Of a DNA stretch of 64,000 nucleotides, positions 1 through 10,495 are shown one piece after another. Numbering within the stretch: the stretch's first letter is position 1; each line of letters starts with the position of its first letter. The stretch spans positions 27,834 through 91,833 of the forward strand of contig NZ_BAKJ01000015.1 in the NCBI RefSeq assembly GCF_000614125.1. The letters are read 5' to 3'. This DNA is from Bacteroides rodentium JCM 16496 (GTDB taxonomy: Bacteria > Bacteroidota > Bacteroidia > Bacteroidales > Bacteroidaceae). The notes beneath the pieces were generated by a model. That model ran no database searches. It was not told where the DNA came from and worked only from the letters and a program-made list of their open reading frames with translations. The position numbers and the translations under genes are program-made.

Positions 1-1
1 T

Positions 2-508
2 TTAACTTTGTTGGATGCCTGCGAAATGCTGAAGAGCAAAGGGAATAAAATCATTTGCCGATTTGTTGGTGGCGAAACGAAAGACATAGACAGCAGAATG
101 TTTGCAGAAGAAACAAAGAAACGCCGTATAGATGATTGCGTGTTTTACGTAGGAAAAAAATACGGTAAAGAAAAGGCAGAAGCGTTTGGCGATGCTGATA
201 TTTTCGTGCAACCCACGTTTGATGATTGTTTCCCATTGACGGTATTGGAAGCCATGCAATATAAGTTGCCAATAGTAGCTACAAGTCAAGGTGCCATTGC
301 CGAAATGGTGGAACACGGTAAAACGGGATTAATTTGCCAAACGAAGGATGCGGCAGATTTGGCTGGGAAATTGAAAGTGTTATTGGATAATCCACAATTA
401 AGATTACAATATGGGGAGGCTGGTTACGAATGTTTCAAATCCCGATATACGCTGGACAGGTTTGAAAAATGTATGGTTTCGTGTCTGTCTTTCTGCGTAA
501 ATGAATAA
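2..508 (+). CDS. Glycosyltransferase family 4, C-terminal part (gene begins before the window)
   Basis: The reading frame is open at the left edge, so only the last ~168 residues are present. They hold the typical C-terminal Rossmann half of a GT-B enzyme. A stretch reading DIFVQPTFDDCFPLTVLEAM matches the conserved nucleotide-sugar binding region of GT4 enzymes (E-x7-E type), followed by PIVATSQGAIAEMVEHGKTG. It would transfer a sugar during surface polysaccharide synthesis at the cytoplasmic face of the inner membrane. The sugar specificity cannot be read from sequence. The next glycosyltransferase starts 5 bp downstream, so the two are probably co-transcribed. Confidence 0.85.
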   Translation, partial: LTLLDACEMLKSKGNKIICRFVGGETKDIDSRMFAEETKKRRIDDCVFYVGKKYGKEKAEAFGDADIFVQPTFDDCFPLTVLEAMQYKLPIVATSQGAIAEMVEHGKTGLICQTKDAADLAGKLKVLLDNPQLRLQYGEAGYECFKSRYTLDRFEKCMVSCLSFCVNE

Positions 509-513
509 CTAAT

Positions 514-1283
514 ATGCAAACTTATTTCAATATCCGTTACGAGTTCGATAAAGAACTTGTAAGAACTCGTATTGCCCAACAAGTGAAAAAGAAAGAGGCA
601 GACTATATCTGTGTGGCCGACGGTGTGATACTGAATGTGGCAAATCGAAACCCTAACTATCTGAAAGTGGTGAATGGGGGAATGTTCTCTATCTGTGATA
701 GCAGTTATGTCCCATTGTATATCCGTTGGATTTACGGAAAGCGGTATGAGCAATATTGCGGAAGCCAAATCTTCATGGATATTATCCGCAGCAAGAGATA
801 CCGGATGATTTTCATGGGAACTTCGCAAGCCACGCTGAAAGGTTTACAAAACAATCTACTGAAAGAAAATATAGACGTGAAGGATATGACATTTCTGGAA
901 CTTCCATATAGGACGGTAGAAGACTTTGATTATGAAAGTATTGCTAAAGACATAGAAGCGGATAAAGCCGACATTATATGGATAGCTTTGGGCGCTCCCA
1001 AGCAGGAGATATTTATGAGTCTACTGAAACCCCATTTGGAACGAGGGTGATGATTGCGGTGGGGGCTGTCTTCAAGTTTTATAGTGGAACGGACACCAAG
1101 CGTGCTCCGCAATGGATGATAAGATGGCATTTAGAATTCGCACATAGGATATTCAAGGAACCAAAAAAACAAATAAAACGGTGTAGCATGATTTTGTTGA
1201 CATTGCCTAAACTGTTTATGAAAGAGATGATATGTAAGCATAGAAAAAAGATATGTAGAATAGAAAACGATACTATTGTCTGA
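514..1283 (+). pseudogene. WecG/TagA/CpsF-family glycosyltransferase (GT26), frameshifted
   Basis: Residues 1-178 match the WecG/TagA/CpsF family: ADGVILNVANR, GSQIFMDII, and the signature IIWIALGAPKQEIFM. The frame stops at TGA 1048-1050, but the family continues directly in the next frame with MIAVGAVFKFYSGTDTKRAP and FAHRIFKEPKKQ, ending near 1283. Adding one G to the GGG run at 1045-1047 restores a protein of about 256 residues, close to family length. These enzymes transfer a sugar such as N-acetylmannosamine or a uronic acid to a lipid-linked intermediate. The break is a single-base loss in a short homopolymer, the same lesion seen in several other genes here, so a sequencing error is likely. 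Confidence 0.8.
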
Positions 1284-1983
1284 TTTGCTCCTTTCGTTAT
1301 CCTCGACTGGGTTTTGTTAGCAGAAAACTGATAGCATTGGAATATTATGTGGATTCGGATATGATCACTACCATCACCAGACAAAAAATGTGAACAGACA
1401 AAGGAGGACAAACTATACGGTAGAAGCAAACGGAAAAGTCACGGTAACAGCAAACCAATTCACATCCTCCTCTCCGCTTTGTACTGCAACCAGTACTTAA
1501 TTAATGACTTCTGAAACTCTCAACTGAGTGGGATAATCTATACGGGGGTGGTGACATATCGCTCCTTTCCGTATCCTAATTCTTACAAGATAGGTACAGA
1601 TATTATCTCTTCCGGCGCAAGCAAGATTACTTCTTATCTGATAGAAATAGTGGTATGTATCGCAGGTTTTGGCGTGACAACAGCAACAGGTACTTATCTC
1701 ATCAATATGACCTTACTGGTTGGTGCAGCCATGAGCATTAGCAACCAGCAGGAGGTGACCACGCTAATCGCATTTGCACTTGAGGGAATCGTTTTCGACA
1801 GATAGTACAGAACAGTGTATGTAATCACAAGAACCTGGATTCGTAATCATATAGGAGATGGAAATATCGGATAGATGTAAATGAATTTGATTACTTTACT
1901 GAAAAATATACTTAATAACTGATATTGTTGGAAGGTATTGTGCAATCATATATTTCGATACCCTCTAATTTATTTTTATAAAC
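1284..1983 (+). other. 700 bp without a convincing gene
   Basis: Several short open frames occur. The longest (1548-1805, 85 codons) encodes a hydrophobic stretch around IEIVVCIAGFGVTTATG that could span a membrane, but it has no clear ribosome binding site and I recognise no family. Many stops in all frames and an even AT-rich composition suggest either non-coding spacer or a degraded gene between the glycosyltransferases and gmd. The last 60 bp are AT-rich and would suit a promoter or leader for gmd, but no consensus box could be fixed. Confidence 0.4.
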
Positions 1984-3074
1984 ATGAAGAAAATAGCTTT
2001 AATTACTGGAATTACAGGGCAAGACGGTTCGTTTCTTGCAGAATTTTTGTTGGACAAAGGATACGATGTTCATGGTATTATCCGTCGTTCTTCGGTAGAT
2101 TATCGGGAACGTATTGCTCATTTAGAGGGAAAACCTCATTTTCACTTGCACTATGCGGATATGGGGGACTCCATGTCTTTGGTGAAATTGGTTGGAAAAG
2201 TACAGCCTACGGAAATTTATAATTTGGCAGCGCAAAGCCATGTGCAGGTATCGTTTGATGCGCCTGAATTTACGGCTGATGTAGATGCGGTGGGGGTACT
2301 TCGTATCTTGGAAGCTGTTCGCACCAATCATTTGGAAGAGAGTTGTAAGATTTATCAGGCTTCCACTTCCGAACTTTATGGCAAGGTGGAGGAAGTCCCT
2401 CAGAATGAGAATACCCCGTTCCATCCTTATAGCCTTATGCTGTGGCTAAGCTTTATGGGTTTTGGATTGTGAAAGAGTATCGTGAGGCTTATAATATGTT
2501 CTGCTGTTCGGGCATCTTGTTTAACCATGAGAGCGAACGCCGTGGTGAGACTTTTGTGACACGCAAGATAACCCTTGCCGCCGCACGCATCGCACAAGGC
2601 AAGCAGGACTGCCTCTACCTGGGTAACTTGGATTCGCTGCGCGATTGGGGATATGCCAAAGATTATGTGGAATGTATGTGGTTGATTCTTCAGCAGGAGA
2701 AGCCGCAGGATTTCGTCATTGCAACAGGTGTACAGCATACTGTTCGTGAATTTGCAACATTGGCTTTTCATTATGCCGGCATTGAATTACGTTGGGAAGG
2801 TGAGGGGATTAACGAGAGAGGTATCGACGTGAAAACCGGTAAGGTACTGGTGGCAGTGAGTGAGGATTTTTACCGACCGACGGATGTTGTTAATTTGTGG
2901 GGAGATCCGACGAAAGCTAAGAATGAATTGGGCTGGAATCCGCAATCTACTTCTTTCGAGGAACTGGTAAAGATTATGGTCGCGCATGATATGCGAAAGG
3001 TGGCAGCGGAACATGTGGTCAGTGTAATGCATACCAACTTGGCTGAATACCTGGAGAAAGGGATTGTAAAATGA
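1984..3074 (+). pseudogene. gmd: GDP-mannose 4,6-dehydratase (frameshifted)
   Basis: Converts GDP-D-mannose to GDP-4-keto-6-deoxymannose, the first step to GDP-L-fucose. The N-terminus carries the NAD(P)-binding glycine motif [13 protein letters not shown], followed by GIIRRSS and the STSELYGK segment. At about 2431-2434 the frame breaks inside [14 protein letters not shown], where one C of a CCC run appears lost. The other frame continues as [19 protein letters not shown] and runs through a complete C-terminus ([21 protein letters not shown]). Repaired length is about 363 residues, normal for the family. The stop overlaps the fcl start by 4 bp (ATGA), so the pair is translationally coupled. 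Confidence 0.9.
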
Positions 3075-4014
3075 TGGATAAGAACGCAAAAATATATGTG
3101 GCAGGACACAAGGGAATGGTGGGCTCTGCCATTGTCCGTGAGTTACATCGGCAAGGGTATATAAATATTATCACTCGTACTCATGCAGAGTTGGATCTGA
3201 CACGGCAGAAAGCTGTTGAAAAATTCTTTGCAGAGGAAAAGCCGGAATATGTCTTTTTGGCAGCAGCCAAAGTAGGTGGCATCATTGCCAACCAATCTGC
3301 ATTGGCTGATTTCATGTATGACAACATGATACTGGAGATGAATGTGATTCACGCAGCTTGGAAGAATGGCTGTAAAAAGTTGGAGTTCTTAGGCTCTTCA
3401 TGTATTTACCCGCGTTTGGCTCCTCAACCCATGCCGGAGTCTTGTTTGCTGACATCAGAGTTGGAGAAAACGAATGAAGCGTATGCTTTGGCAAAAATCT
3501 CGGGCTTGAAATATTGTGAATTTTTGAATCGGCAATATGGTACGGATTTCATTAGCGTGATGCCTACTAATCTCTATGGTCCCAATGATAACTATCATTC
3601 TGAACATAGTCATGTACTTCCTGCTTTAATCCGCCGTTTCCACGAAGCAAAAGAGGCGGGTTTGAATGAAGTGACTTGCTGGGGCGACGGAAGCCGCTTC
3701 GGGAGTTTTTATATGTAGATGATCTGGCTAATCTGTGTGTGTTCTTGATGAATAACTATTCGGGGAATGAAACAGTAAATGCAGGAACTGGCAAAGAATT
3801 GACTATTAAATCCCTTACAGAATTGGTGGCTAAGGTTGTAGGATTTACAGGCGAAATCAAATGGGATACCTCACGTCCGAATGGCACACCCCGAAAGCTT
3901 TTGGATGTATCGAAAGCAACGGCTTTGGGGTGGTCTTACCAAACTGAATTGGAAGATGGTATCCGATTGGCTTATGATGATTTCCTGCATAATCCCATGC
4001 GTGCAGAAAGGTAA
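3071..4014 (+). pseudogene. fcl: GDP-L-fucose synthase (frameshifted)
   Basis: Epimerase/reductase that turns GDP-4-keto-6-deoxymannose into GDP-L-fucose. Visible features are the cofactor motif [14 protein letters not shown], the catalytic GSSCIYP segment, and [20 protein letters not shown] with the Tyr-x3-Lys pair. The frame breaks at about 3693-3696: the expected [18 protein letters not shown] is split between two frames, consistent with one missing C. Both halves are otherwise intact and together give about 314 residues, the usual length. It lies between gmd (4 bp overlap) and manC (18 bp gap), forming a GDP-fucose cassette. Confidence 0.9.
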
Positions 4015-4032
4015 CGATTTAAAACATTATTT

Positions 4033-5379
4033 ATGCAAATTCTTTTATTATCCGGAGGCTCTGGGAAACGTCTTTGGCCTCTATCAAATAACAGTCGTTC
4101 CAAACAGTTTATAAAATTACTCAATTCTCCCGATGGTCAAAAAGAGTCGATGGTACAACGGGTTATTCGTCAATTGGGAGAATCCGATTTAAAAGGTCAT
4201 GTAACCGTGGCTACCAGCTTGTCTCAGGCTGATGTTATTTACAATCAGCTGGGTGAATACATCGATGTAGTGGTGGAGCCAGAAAGACGTGATACATTTC
4301 CAGCCATTGCTTTGGCAGCTTCATATCTGAAATATGAGAAATCATGTGCCGATGAAGAAGTAGTTGTTGTTATGCCTTGTGACCCTTTTACGGAAGCTGG
4401 ATATTTCAAAGTTATTGAGCAGATGGTGCATGCGGTGGATGACAATGTAGCCGAGCTGGTTCTTATGGGGATTACTCCAACCTATCCATCTGCTAAATAT
4501 GGATATGTAGTGCCTGATGAATCGAAACTGAAAGGTGGAATCTTTTCGGTCAAACGGTTTACGGAAAAGCCGAATGTAGCTACAGCGGAATATCTTATAA
4601 AAGAAAATGCATTTTGGAACGGTGGCGTATTTGCTTTTAAGTTGGGATATATGATGAATATTGTGGAGCAATATATCCGGGCTGTTTCTTTTTCGGAAAT
4701 CCGTAACAGATATAGTGAATTCCCCAAAATCAGTTTCGATTATGAGGTGGCAGAAAAGGCCAAATTGGTAGCAGTAGTTCCTTTCTCTGGCAAATGGAAA
4801 GATTTAGGGACTTGGAATACACTTACAGATGAGTTGGAAGACCATGTAATCGGTAATGTTATCACTGATGGAGAGGCAGAAAATACACATATCATTAATG
4901 AATTGGATCTTCCGATTATGTGTATAGGAACCAAAGATTTGGTGATTGCAGCATCGAATGACGGTATTTTAATTTCCGAAAAGAGCAAGAGCGAGAACAT
5001 AAAAAAATACGCAGACCGGCTACAGTGTTGTCCAATGTATGAGGAAAGACATTGGGGAGAATACAAGATTATTCATAATGTTCAATATTCAGATGGCTTT
5101 CAATCGTTGACGAAGCAATTGATTATAAAGGCAGGAAAAAGTCTCACATATCAAGCTCATCATCTACGGAAAGAGGTATGGACGGTTGTTGACGGAGAGG
5201 GACTGTTGGCTATAGAAGGAAAAATTACCCCAGTTAAGCAGGGAGATACTGTTTGTATCCTTCAAGATATGCGCCACGGTCTAAAAGCCATAAATGACTT
5301 GACCCTGATAGAAACGCAAACCGGAAGCGATCTTCTTGAAGATGATGTGGAATTGTTTGATTGGAATTGGCAAAAGTAG
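4033..5379 (+). CDS. manC: Mannose-1-phosphate guanylyltransferase
   Basis: Makes GDP-mannose from mannose-1-phosphate and GTP. The N-terminal nucleotidyltransferase signature LSGGSGKRLWPLSN is at residues 6-19, with VEPERRDTFPAIALAA and FTEKPN following. The last ~110 residues (from WGEYKIIHN) form a cupin fold like the isomerase half of bifunctional enzymes, but at 448 residues I would assign only the guanylyltransferase activity with confidence. It is the third gene of the gmd-fcl-manC set and supplies the substrate for gmd. The frame is intact, unlike its two neighbours. Confidence 0.92.
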   Translation: MQILLLSGGSGKRLWPLSNNSRSKQFIKLLNSPDGQKESMVQRVIRQLGESDLKGHVTVATSLSQADVIYNQLGEYIDVVVEPERRDTFPAIALAASYLKYEKSCADEEVVVVMPCDPFTEAGYFKVIEQMVHAVDDNVAELVLMGITPTYPSAKYGYVVPDESKLKGGIFSVKRFTEKPNVATAEYLIKENAFWNGGVFAFKLGYMMNIVEQYIRAVSFSEIRNRYSEFPKISFDYEVAEKAKLVAVVPFSGKWKDLGTWNTLTDELEDHVIGNVITDGEAENTHIINELDLPIMCIGTKDLVIAASNDGILISEKSKSENIKKYADRLQCCPMYEERHWGEYKIIHNVQYSDGFQSLTKQLIIKAGKSLTYQAHHLRKEVWTVVDGEGLLAIEGKITPVKQGDTVCILQDMRHGLKAINDLTLIETQTGSDLLEDDVELFDWNWQK

Positions 5380-5703
5380 CTACAAAGTTTGGCGAGAACT
5401 TCCAGATAATCAAATCCGATTAAATATTTTACACAAAATTTAGAATTATAAAAGGCAAGGGCTTTTGTGATTCTTCCATTGATTATGAAAATCGAGTTTA
5501 TGGGAGAATCAAAATTTATATTGCATTCCAAAAATGCAAATGTTCAGTGGATAGTATCAAAATATTCCGGTGTTAATCCATTAAGAATTTATCTTATGCT
5601 ATTTCGTATGGGAATGAAGAAAGAACAAGAAGTGTTGGAACAAACTGCGTCTTGTACATCACTTTTTGTTCTTTTGATATCTTGAAAACATTGATTGTAT
5701 AAC
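5380..5703 (+). other. 324 bp spacer after manC
   Basis: A 72-codon open frame at 5467-5685 has no family resemblance, no good ribosome binding site, and a mixed hydrophobic tail. I do not call it a gene. No strong terminator hairpin is visible. The spacer separates the polysaccharide genes from a helicase gene of different character. Confidence 0.4.
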
Positions 5704-7977
5704 ATGGTTTCTTCGTTATCGGTTTATTATCGAAAACTTGCTTATCACGTAATAGAATCGGACGGCTTCCTATGGGTCGGATTCAAGCCGGGAATGGTAC
5801 ATTTTATTGCTAAAGAGGTTTGGAATATTCGCCCCTTGACCCGAACGGACGTTGAGAGATATTATGAGGAGTTTACAGTATTAACCCAAGGTAAAGGGAG
5901 TCTTTATTTTCGGATTGTAGCTCATGGTGGATTTCTGAAAGAGGCGTTGGTTTATGAGTTGCATGGTTTGACTGTTTCTGACGACAACTACCTCAGAAGC
6001 CTTAATTCCGGCAGACATGTAGAACTTTACCCGCATAACGAGAAAGCTTATCGTGCTATTATAAAAGGCTTTGAACAGCATCGTATCGGTACCGTTGTGC
6101 AAGCGACCGGGACGGGAAAGTCATATCTGCTGGCTCGTTATATATCAGAACATGCCACAGAACGAATTTGCGTATTTGCTCCAAATGTCACAATCCTGGA
6201 GGAGATCAAAAAGGCGGTAGGCTTTACCTCTCCTTATATCTGCTATCGAACGTTTCAGTCATTGATATATTATCGAAAAAATGATAAACAACTCAAAGCA
6301 GATCATATTTTGATTGATGAGTTTCATCATTTCGGTGCAGAAATATGGGGGGCTGCTTTGCAGGAGGTAATTGAATCCAATCCGCAGGCCTATATATTAG
6401 GAACATCGGCCACTCCTATTCGCCCGGAGGGAATGATTGATACGGTGGATCTTTATTTCGAGGGAAATCTGTTTTATGAACTTACCTTACCTCAGGCTTG
6501 GTATTACCGTATTTTACCAGTCCCAATCCTGGTACAAAGTGCCTATGGATTAGACGGTGAACTGAATCGTTTACAAAAGCGATTGGATCGAAGCGGATGT
6601 TCAATTCGACGAAAAGAACAAGTCCAAAAGAAACTGGATGTGGCTCGCGTTGATTTTAAAGGGGCGTTAGGAGCTCCTGAGGTAATCCGAAAGTTCTTGC
6701 CCAAAGATGTATGTAAACTGCTGGTTTTTTGCCGTGATCTTACCGACCTGAAACAGATGGTTCCTGAGGTGTGTGGCTGGCTGACACAAGCCGGACGGGT
6801 AATCATACCATTTGAGATCCATCACACTCAAAGCGAACGGACTAATAATCAAATACTAAAGGCTTTCCAAAAAGAATCTGGGAAATTGCATGTATTGTTC
6901 TCTGTCAATATGCTGATAGAAGGACTGCATGTGGAGGGCATAGATGCCGTCTTGTTTCTACGGCGGACAGAATCCTATATTGTTACCCTGCAACAGCTGG
7001 GCCGTTGCTTGGATGCCGGAAGCGGGAAACAGCCTGTCGTATTGGATTTTGTGAACAACCTATCGGGCAAATCTGTATATGACATGATGGCCTTGCACAT
7101 GGAACGCCTTGCCTGTCAGCCTTCACCCAAGGGATTTGAAGGGGTGACCTCTTTTCTGACCACAGGTTTCCTATCAGACATACGGCTTCGTATTGAGGAG
7201 ATATTGACAGAGTTGGAACCTTGGCAGATCATGTATGAGAGGCTTATTGAGTTCCGTAAGAAAGAAAATGACTGGCCTTCGGTTACAGAGGGGAAGCTGG
7301 GCTTGTGGTGCAATACGCAGCGCATGGCTTACAAACGGGGAAGACTCTCGGAGGAGCGTTACAAACTGCTGGAGTCTGTCGGCTTTGAATGGAACTTGCT
7401 GGATTCAAACTGGATGAAGGAATTCCAATCATTGAAAGTCTTCTTTGCGACTCAAGGCCGCTGGCCCAAACGGGAGGATGGAGCTTTGGCTACCTGGTGT
7501 TATACTCAACGGGAAAGACGCAAGAAAGGACGTTTGAGCAAAGAACGTATTCGTGTGTTGGATGAGATCGGATTTGTGTGGAGTCAGGACTTGAACGGTG
7601 AATGGATGAAAAATTATGAAGCGTTGAAAATCTTTCTTGACAAACAGCAGCGCTTTCCCAAATCAGCCGAAGGTTATTTGGGCGAGTGGTGCAGTAGACA
7701 GCGGAAAATGCGCAAGCAAGGGAAACTTTCCCCTGATCGTCAAACACTATTAGATCGAATAGGATTTGTCTGGTCGGTGGAGCAGATCTGGCGAAGCTAC
7801 TTGGAACAGTTGCACCAGTTTCATGTCCAAAATGGGCGGTGGCCTGGATGTCGTGAAGGGGCGTTGGGGCGTTGGTGTACGGTTCAAAGACGGAATTATC
7901 GAAGAGGAAGCTTGTCGGATCAAAAAATCGCCCAATTGGAACAAATAGGATTTATACCCTTGAAAGGAGACAAGTAA
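5704..7977 (+). CDS. SF2 DEAD/DEAH-type helicase with four helicase-associated (HA) repeats
   Basis: I start at ATG 5704 (MVSSLSVYYRK), giving 757 residues. About 120 residues with no recognised domain come first. An SF2 core follows: Walker A ATGTGKSYL (Lys139), motif II DEFHH (Asp205), motif III GTSATP (~residue 233), and a motif VI-like QQLGRCLD. From about residue 507 to the end there are four copies of the ~65-residue HA repeat, each with a W...F...RWP...EG.LG.WC..QR pattern and ending GF-x-W or similar. HA repeats are thought to bind nucleic acid. No nuclease or methylase gene adjoins it. Its role is unknown; DNA repair, defence or mobile-element maintenance are possible. Confidence 0.8.
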   Translation: MVSSLSVYYRKLAYHVIESDGFLWVGFKPGMVHFIAKEVWNIRPLTRTDVERYYEEFTVLTQGKGSLYFRIVAHGGFLKEALVYELHGLTVSDDNYLRSLNSGRHVELYPHNEKAYRAIIKGFEQHRIGTVVQATGTGKSYLLARYISEHATERICVFAPNVTILEEIKKAVGFTSPYICYRTFQSLIYYRKNDKQLKADHILIDEFHHFGAEIWGAALQEVIESNPQAYILGTSATPIRPEGMIDTVDLYFEGNLFYELTLPQAWYYRILPVPILVQSAYGLDGELNRLQKRLDRSGCSIRRKEQVQKKLDVARVDFKGALGAPEVIRKFLPKDVCKLLVFCRDLTDLKQMVPEVCGWLTQAGRVIIPFEIHHTQSERTNNQILKAFQKESGKLHVLFSVNMLIEGLHVEGIDAVLFLRRTESYIVTLQQLGRCLDAGSGKQPVVLDFVNNLSGKSVYDMMALHMERLACQPSPKGFEGVTSFLTTGFLSDIRLRIEEILTELEPWQIMYERLIEFRKKENDWPSVTEGKLGLWCNTQRMAYKRGRLSEERYKLLESVGFEWNLLDSNWMKEFQSLKVFFATQGRWPKREDGALATWCYTQRERRKKGRLSKERIRVLDEIGFVWSQDLNGEWMKNYEALKIFLDKQQRFPKSAEGYLGEWCSRQRKMRKQGKLSPDRQTLLDRIGFVWSVEQIWRSYLEQLHQFHVQNGRWPGCREGALGRWCTVQRRNYRRGSLSDQKIAQLEQIGFIPLKGDK

Positions 7978-8203
7978 TACAGAAGAAATGGAAATACTCT
8001 CATTTCATACGAAACAATAGAGTTTCCGCAGCCTTATTATCGCAGTTCAAAGTACACTATGATTTTAGAATACAATATACCCAATCGCTTTTCGTACTAA
8101 TAGGCATATTACCGTTTATACAAGCCACCCTTAAATTTCGGATAGAAGGACTGGTTGCTTTCCACATACATATAGTGTCTAAATAAACAGCAAATATTGA
8201 TAA

Positions 8204-10495
8204 ATGAGTATTCAATATAAAATCATCTTTGGATATATGGTGTTGATTGTGGCTATAATCGGTATGATTATAATCATGGTACGTGAGCGGAATAGGGTTT
8301 TGGTGATTGAAACTGAGGCACAAACAATTCATCGGGTTCAACACAATGGAAATATAGTCCAGCATCACATCACGATTCTCTCAACTTATGGTGAAACAGC
8401 CCTTTCTTGGGAAGAGGAGGATTTTGCGAACTATCATTCTCTTCGTCTGCATATCGATTCCATGTTGCAGGCCATGCACAAGGGGTATGAGGAATTTGTC
8501 AGCCAAAGTCAAATAGACTCGCTGCGCTATCTATTATCCAGTAAAGAAGAGCATTTATACCAAATTATGCAACTTTTCCATAGTCAGAACAGTCAGGAAG
8601 GTATGCAATTCTCTCATTTACCAGCGGAAGCTCAACCGCGTACTGTTATTCGTAAAAAGAAAGGTTTTACAGGATTTTTAGGGGCAAAAGAAACTCTGGA
8701 GATAGTTCCTTCCGCATCTACAATTCTCAAGACATTGAACAAGGAATTGCTATCCATGCAGGAAGAACGGCAGGAAAGTATCAATGCTTATACCGATAGC
8801 CTTCGCAACCACAACAAGGAACTCAACCGAAAGCTTCGCCATCTGATAACCACGATGAACAACCAGACAGAACGTGTACTTGAAGCGAAGGAATGTCATC
8901 TTAGAGAATCTTACAACCGTTCCATATGTGTCATCTCCTGGCTGATTATCTCTGCCATTATTCTGCTTGTCATATCCTATCTGATTATTCAAAAAGATTT
9001 ACGGGAAAAGGCAAGAACAAGGAAGCGTTTGGAAGATACGATACAACAAAACACTGCGCTGTTGGAAATGCGCAAGAATATTATCCTGACCATATCGCAT
9101 GACATACGTGCCCCTTTGAATGTCATTGACGGCAGTGCCGATCTGGCAATGGATACACGTGAAAAGAAACGGAGGAATATCCATCTGAATAATATAAGGA
9201 GGGTGTGCAAGCATGTGGTACATCTGCTTAACAACCTGTTGGATGTGTACCGGTTAAACGAGGCGAAAGAAATACGGAACGATGTCCCATTCGACCTGCA
9301 TGAATTATTGGAACGTACCGCTGCCGGTTTTTCTCATATAATCAATAATAAGGGTATCCTGTTCAATTGTGATTTTAAGGATACGGAAGTCAAGTTATAT
9401 GGTGATGCAGACCGCATAGAACAGATTATAGACAATCTGCTTACCAATGCAGTTAAGTTCACGGAGACCGGCACAATCAATTTCAATGTGCACTATCTCA
9501 ATGGACTGCTGGTCATGGAAATAGTGGATACCGGTGTTGGTATGAGTGAGGAGACACTTTCCCGTATCTTTCGTCCTTTTGAACGCCAGACCTCTGCAAC
9601 CAATGCGGACGGATTCGGATTGGGGCTTCCGATCACGCAAGGACTTGTCAATCTTCTTGATGGGACAATAGAAGTAACAAGTTTGATTAATTGTGGAAGC
9701 ACATTTCGTGTGACCCTTCCCATGCCGGAAACGGATGAACCGTTGGAAAGCGAAAAACATGTCCCGGCGCATTTCACACACCTGCATCACAATGTACTTG
9801 TTATTGATGACGACAGTATGTTGCAAGCTGTCATTAAAGAAATGTTAGAGCGTAATGGCATGACCTGTACAACTTGTACCACAGTCAAAGAGGTAGTAAA
9901 AGCCATGCGGGAAAAAGATTATGACCTGTTGCTTACAGATATCCTGATGCCTTACACCAACGGGTTTGAATTGTTGACTTTGTTACGTAACTCAAGTATT
10001 GGCAATTCAAAGACTATACCCATTGTCGCTATGACTGCACGTGGAGAGAAGGAGAAAGATGCTTTTTTGAATGTCGGATTTACAGCCTGTATTTATAAGC
10101 CGTTCTCATCTACAGAATTGATCGGTCTGTTGTCAACTATAGAAAGAGGTTGCCCTGACAAAAAGCATGATGTAGATTTCAGCATGATGTTGTGTGAGGT
10201 GAGCGATAAGATAAAATTATTATGTTCCTTTATTGACCAGTCGAAAAAAGATGTTGAAGAACTCAATTCGGCCATAGAAAATTGTAATAGGAAGAAATTG
10301 CGTGAAACGGTTCACCGTATGCTGCCGATGTGGGAATTATTACATAATGAAGAAATGTTGTTCGCTTATCGTTCCCTTTTAAAAGATGAAAGGGCCAGTG
10401 ACACTGCTTTAAAAGAATATACTCAACGGATAATAAATCATACCGATATGTTGATGGCAGCAGCAAAAAATGAAATGAAAAAGACAGACAAATGA
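8204..10495 (+). CDS. Hybrid sensor histidine kinase, RteA-like
   Basis: 763 residues. The N-terminal transmembrane helix (~7-27) and a second (~242-264) enclose a ~210-residue helical extracytoplasmic sensor. Next come HisKA with ILTISHDIRAPLN (His299), an HATPase domain (DNLLTNAVKF, VDTGVGM, GFGLGLP), a receiver domain with DLLLTDILMP (Asp579), and a C-terminal HPt-like region with ETVHRMLP (His704). This is a full His-Asp-His phosphorelay in one chain. The architecture and the coupled sigma54-type regulator match RteA-RteB of CTnDOT-family elements, which control transfer functions; I infer the relationship, not the signal. The stop overlaps the next gene by 4 bp. Confidence 0.85.
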   Translation: MSIQYKIIFGYMVLIVAIIGMIIIMVRERNRVLVIETEAQTIHRVQHNGNIVQHHITILSTYGETALSWEEEDFANYHSLRLHIDSMLQAMHKGYEEFVSQSQIDSLRYLLSSKEEHLYQIMQLFHSQNSQEGMQFSHLPAEAQPRTVIRKKKGFTGFLGAKETLEIVPSASTILKTLNKELLSMQEERQESINAYTDSLRNHNKELNRKLRHLITTMNNQTERVLEAKECHLRESYNRSICVISWLIISAIILLVISYLIIQKDLREKARTRKRLEDTIQQNTALLEMRKNIILTISHDIRAPLNVIDGSADLAMDTREKKRRNIHLNNIRRVCKHVVHLLNNLLDVYRLNEAKEIRNDVPFDLHELLERTAAGFSHIINNKGILFNCDFKDTEVKLYGDADRIEQIIDNLLTNAVKFTETGTINFNVHYLNGLLVMEIVDTGVGMSEETLSRIFRPFERQTSATNADGFGLGLPITQGLVNLLDGTIEVTSLINCGSTFRVTLPMPETDEPLESEKHVPAHFTHLHHNVLVIDDDSMLQAVIKEMLERNGMTCTTCTTVKEVVKAMREKDYDLLLTDILMPYTNGFELLTLLRNSSIGNSKTIPIVAMTARGEKEKDAFLNVGFTACIYKPFSSTELIGLLSTIERGCPDKKHDVDFSMMLCEVSDKIKLLCSFIDQSKKDVEELNSAIENCNRKKLRETVHRMLPMWELLHNEEMLFAYRSLLKDERASDTALKEYTQRIINHTDMLMAAAKNEMKKTDK

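Noticed and set aside
5467..5685. 72-codon frame after manC
   Set aside because: No family pattern or ribosome binding site.
7872..8186. 104-codon frame overlapping the helicase end
   Set aside because: Overlaps the last HA repeat in another frame and has no recognisable domain.
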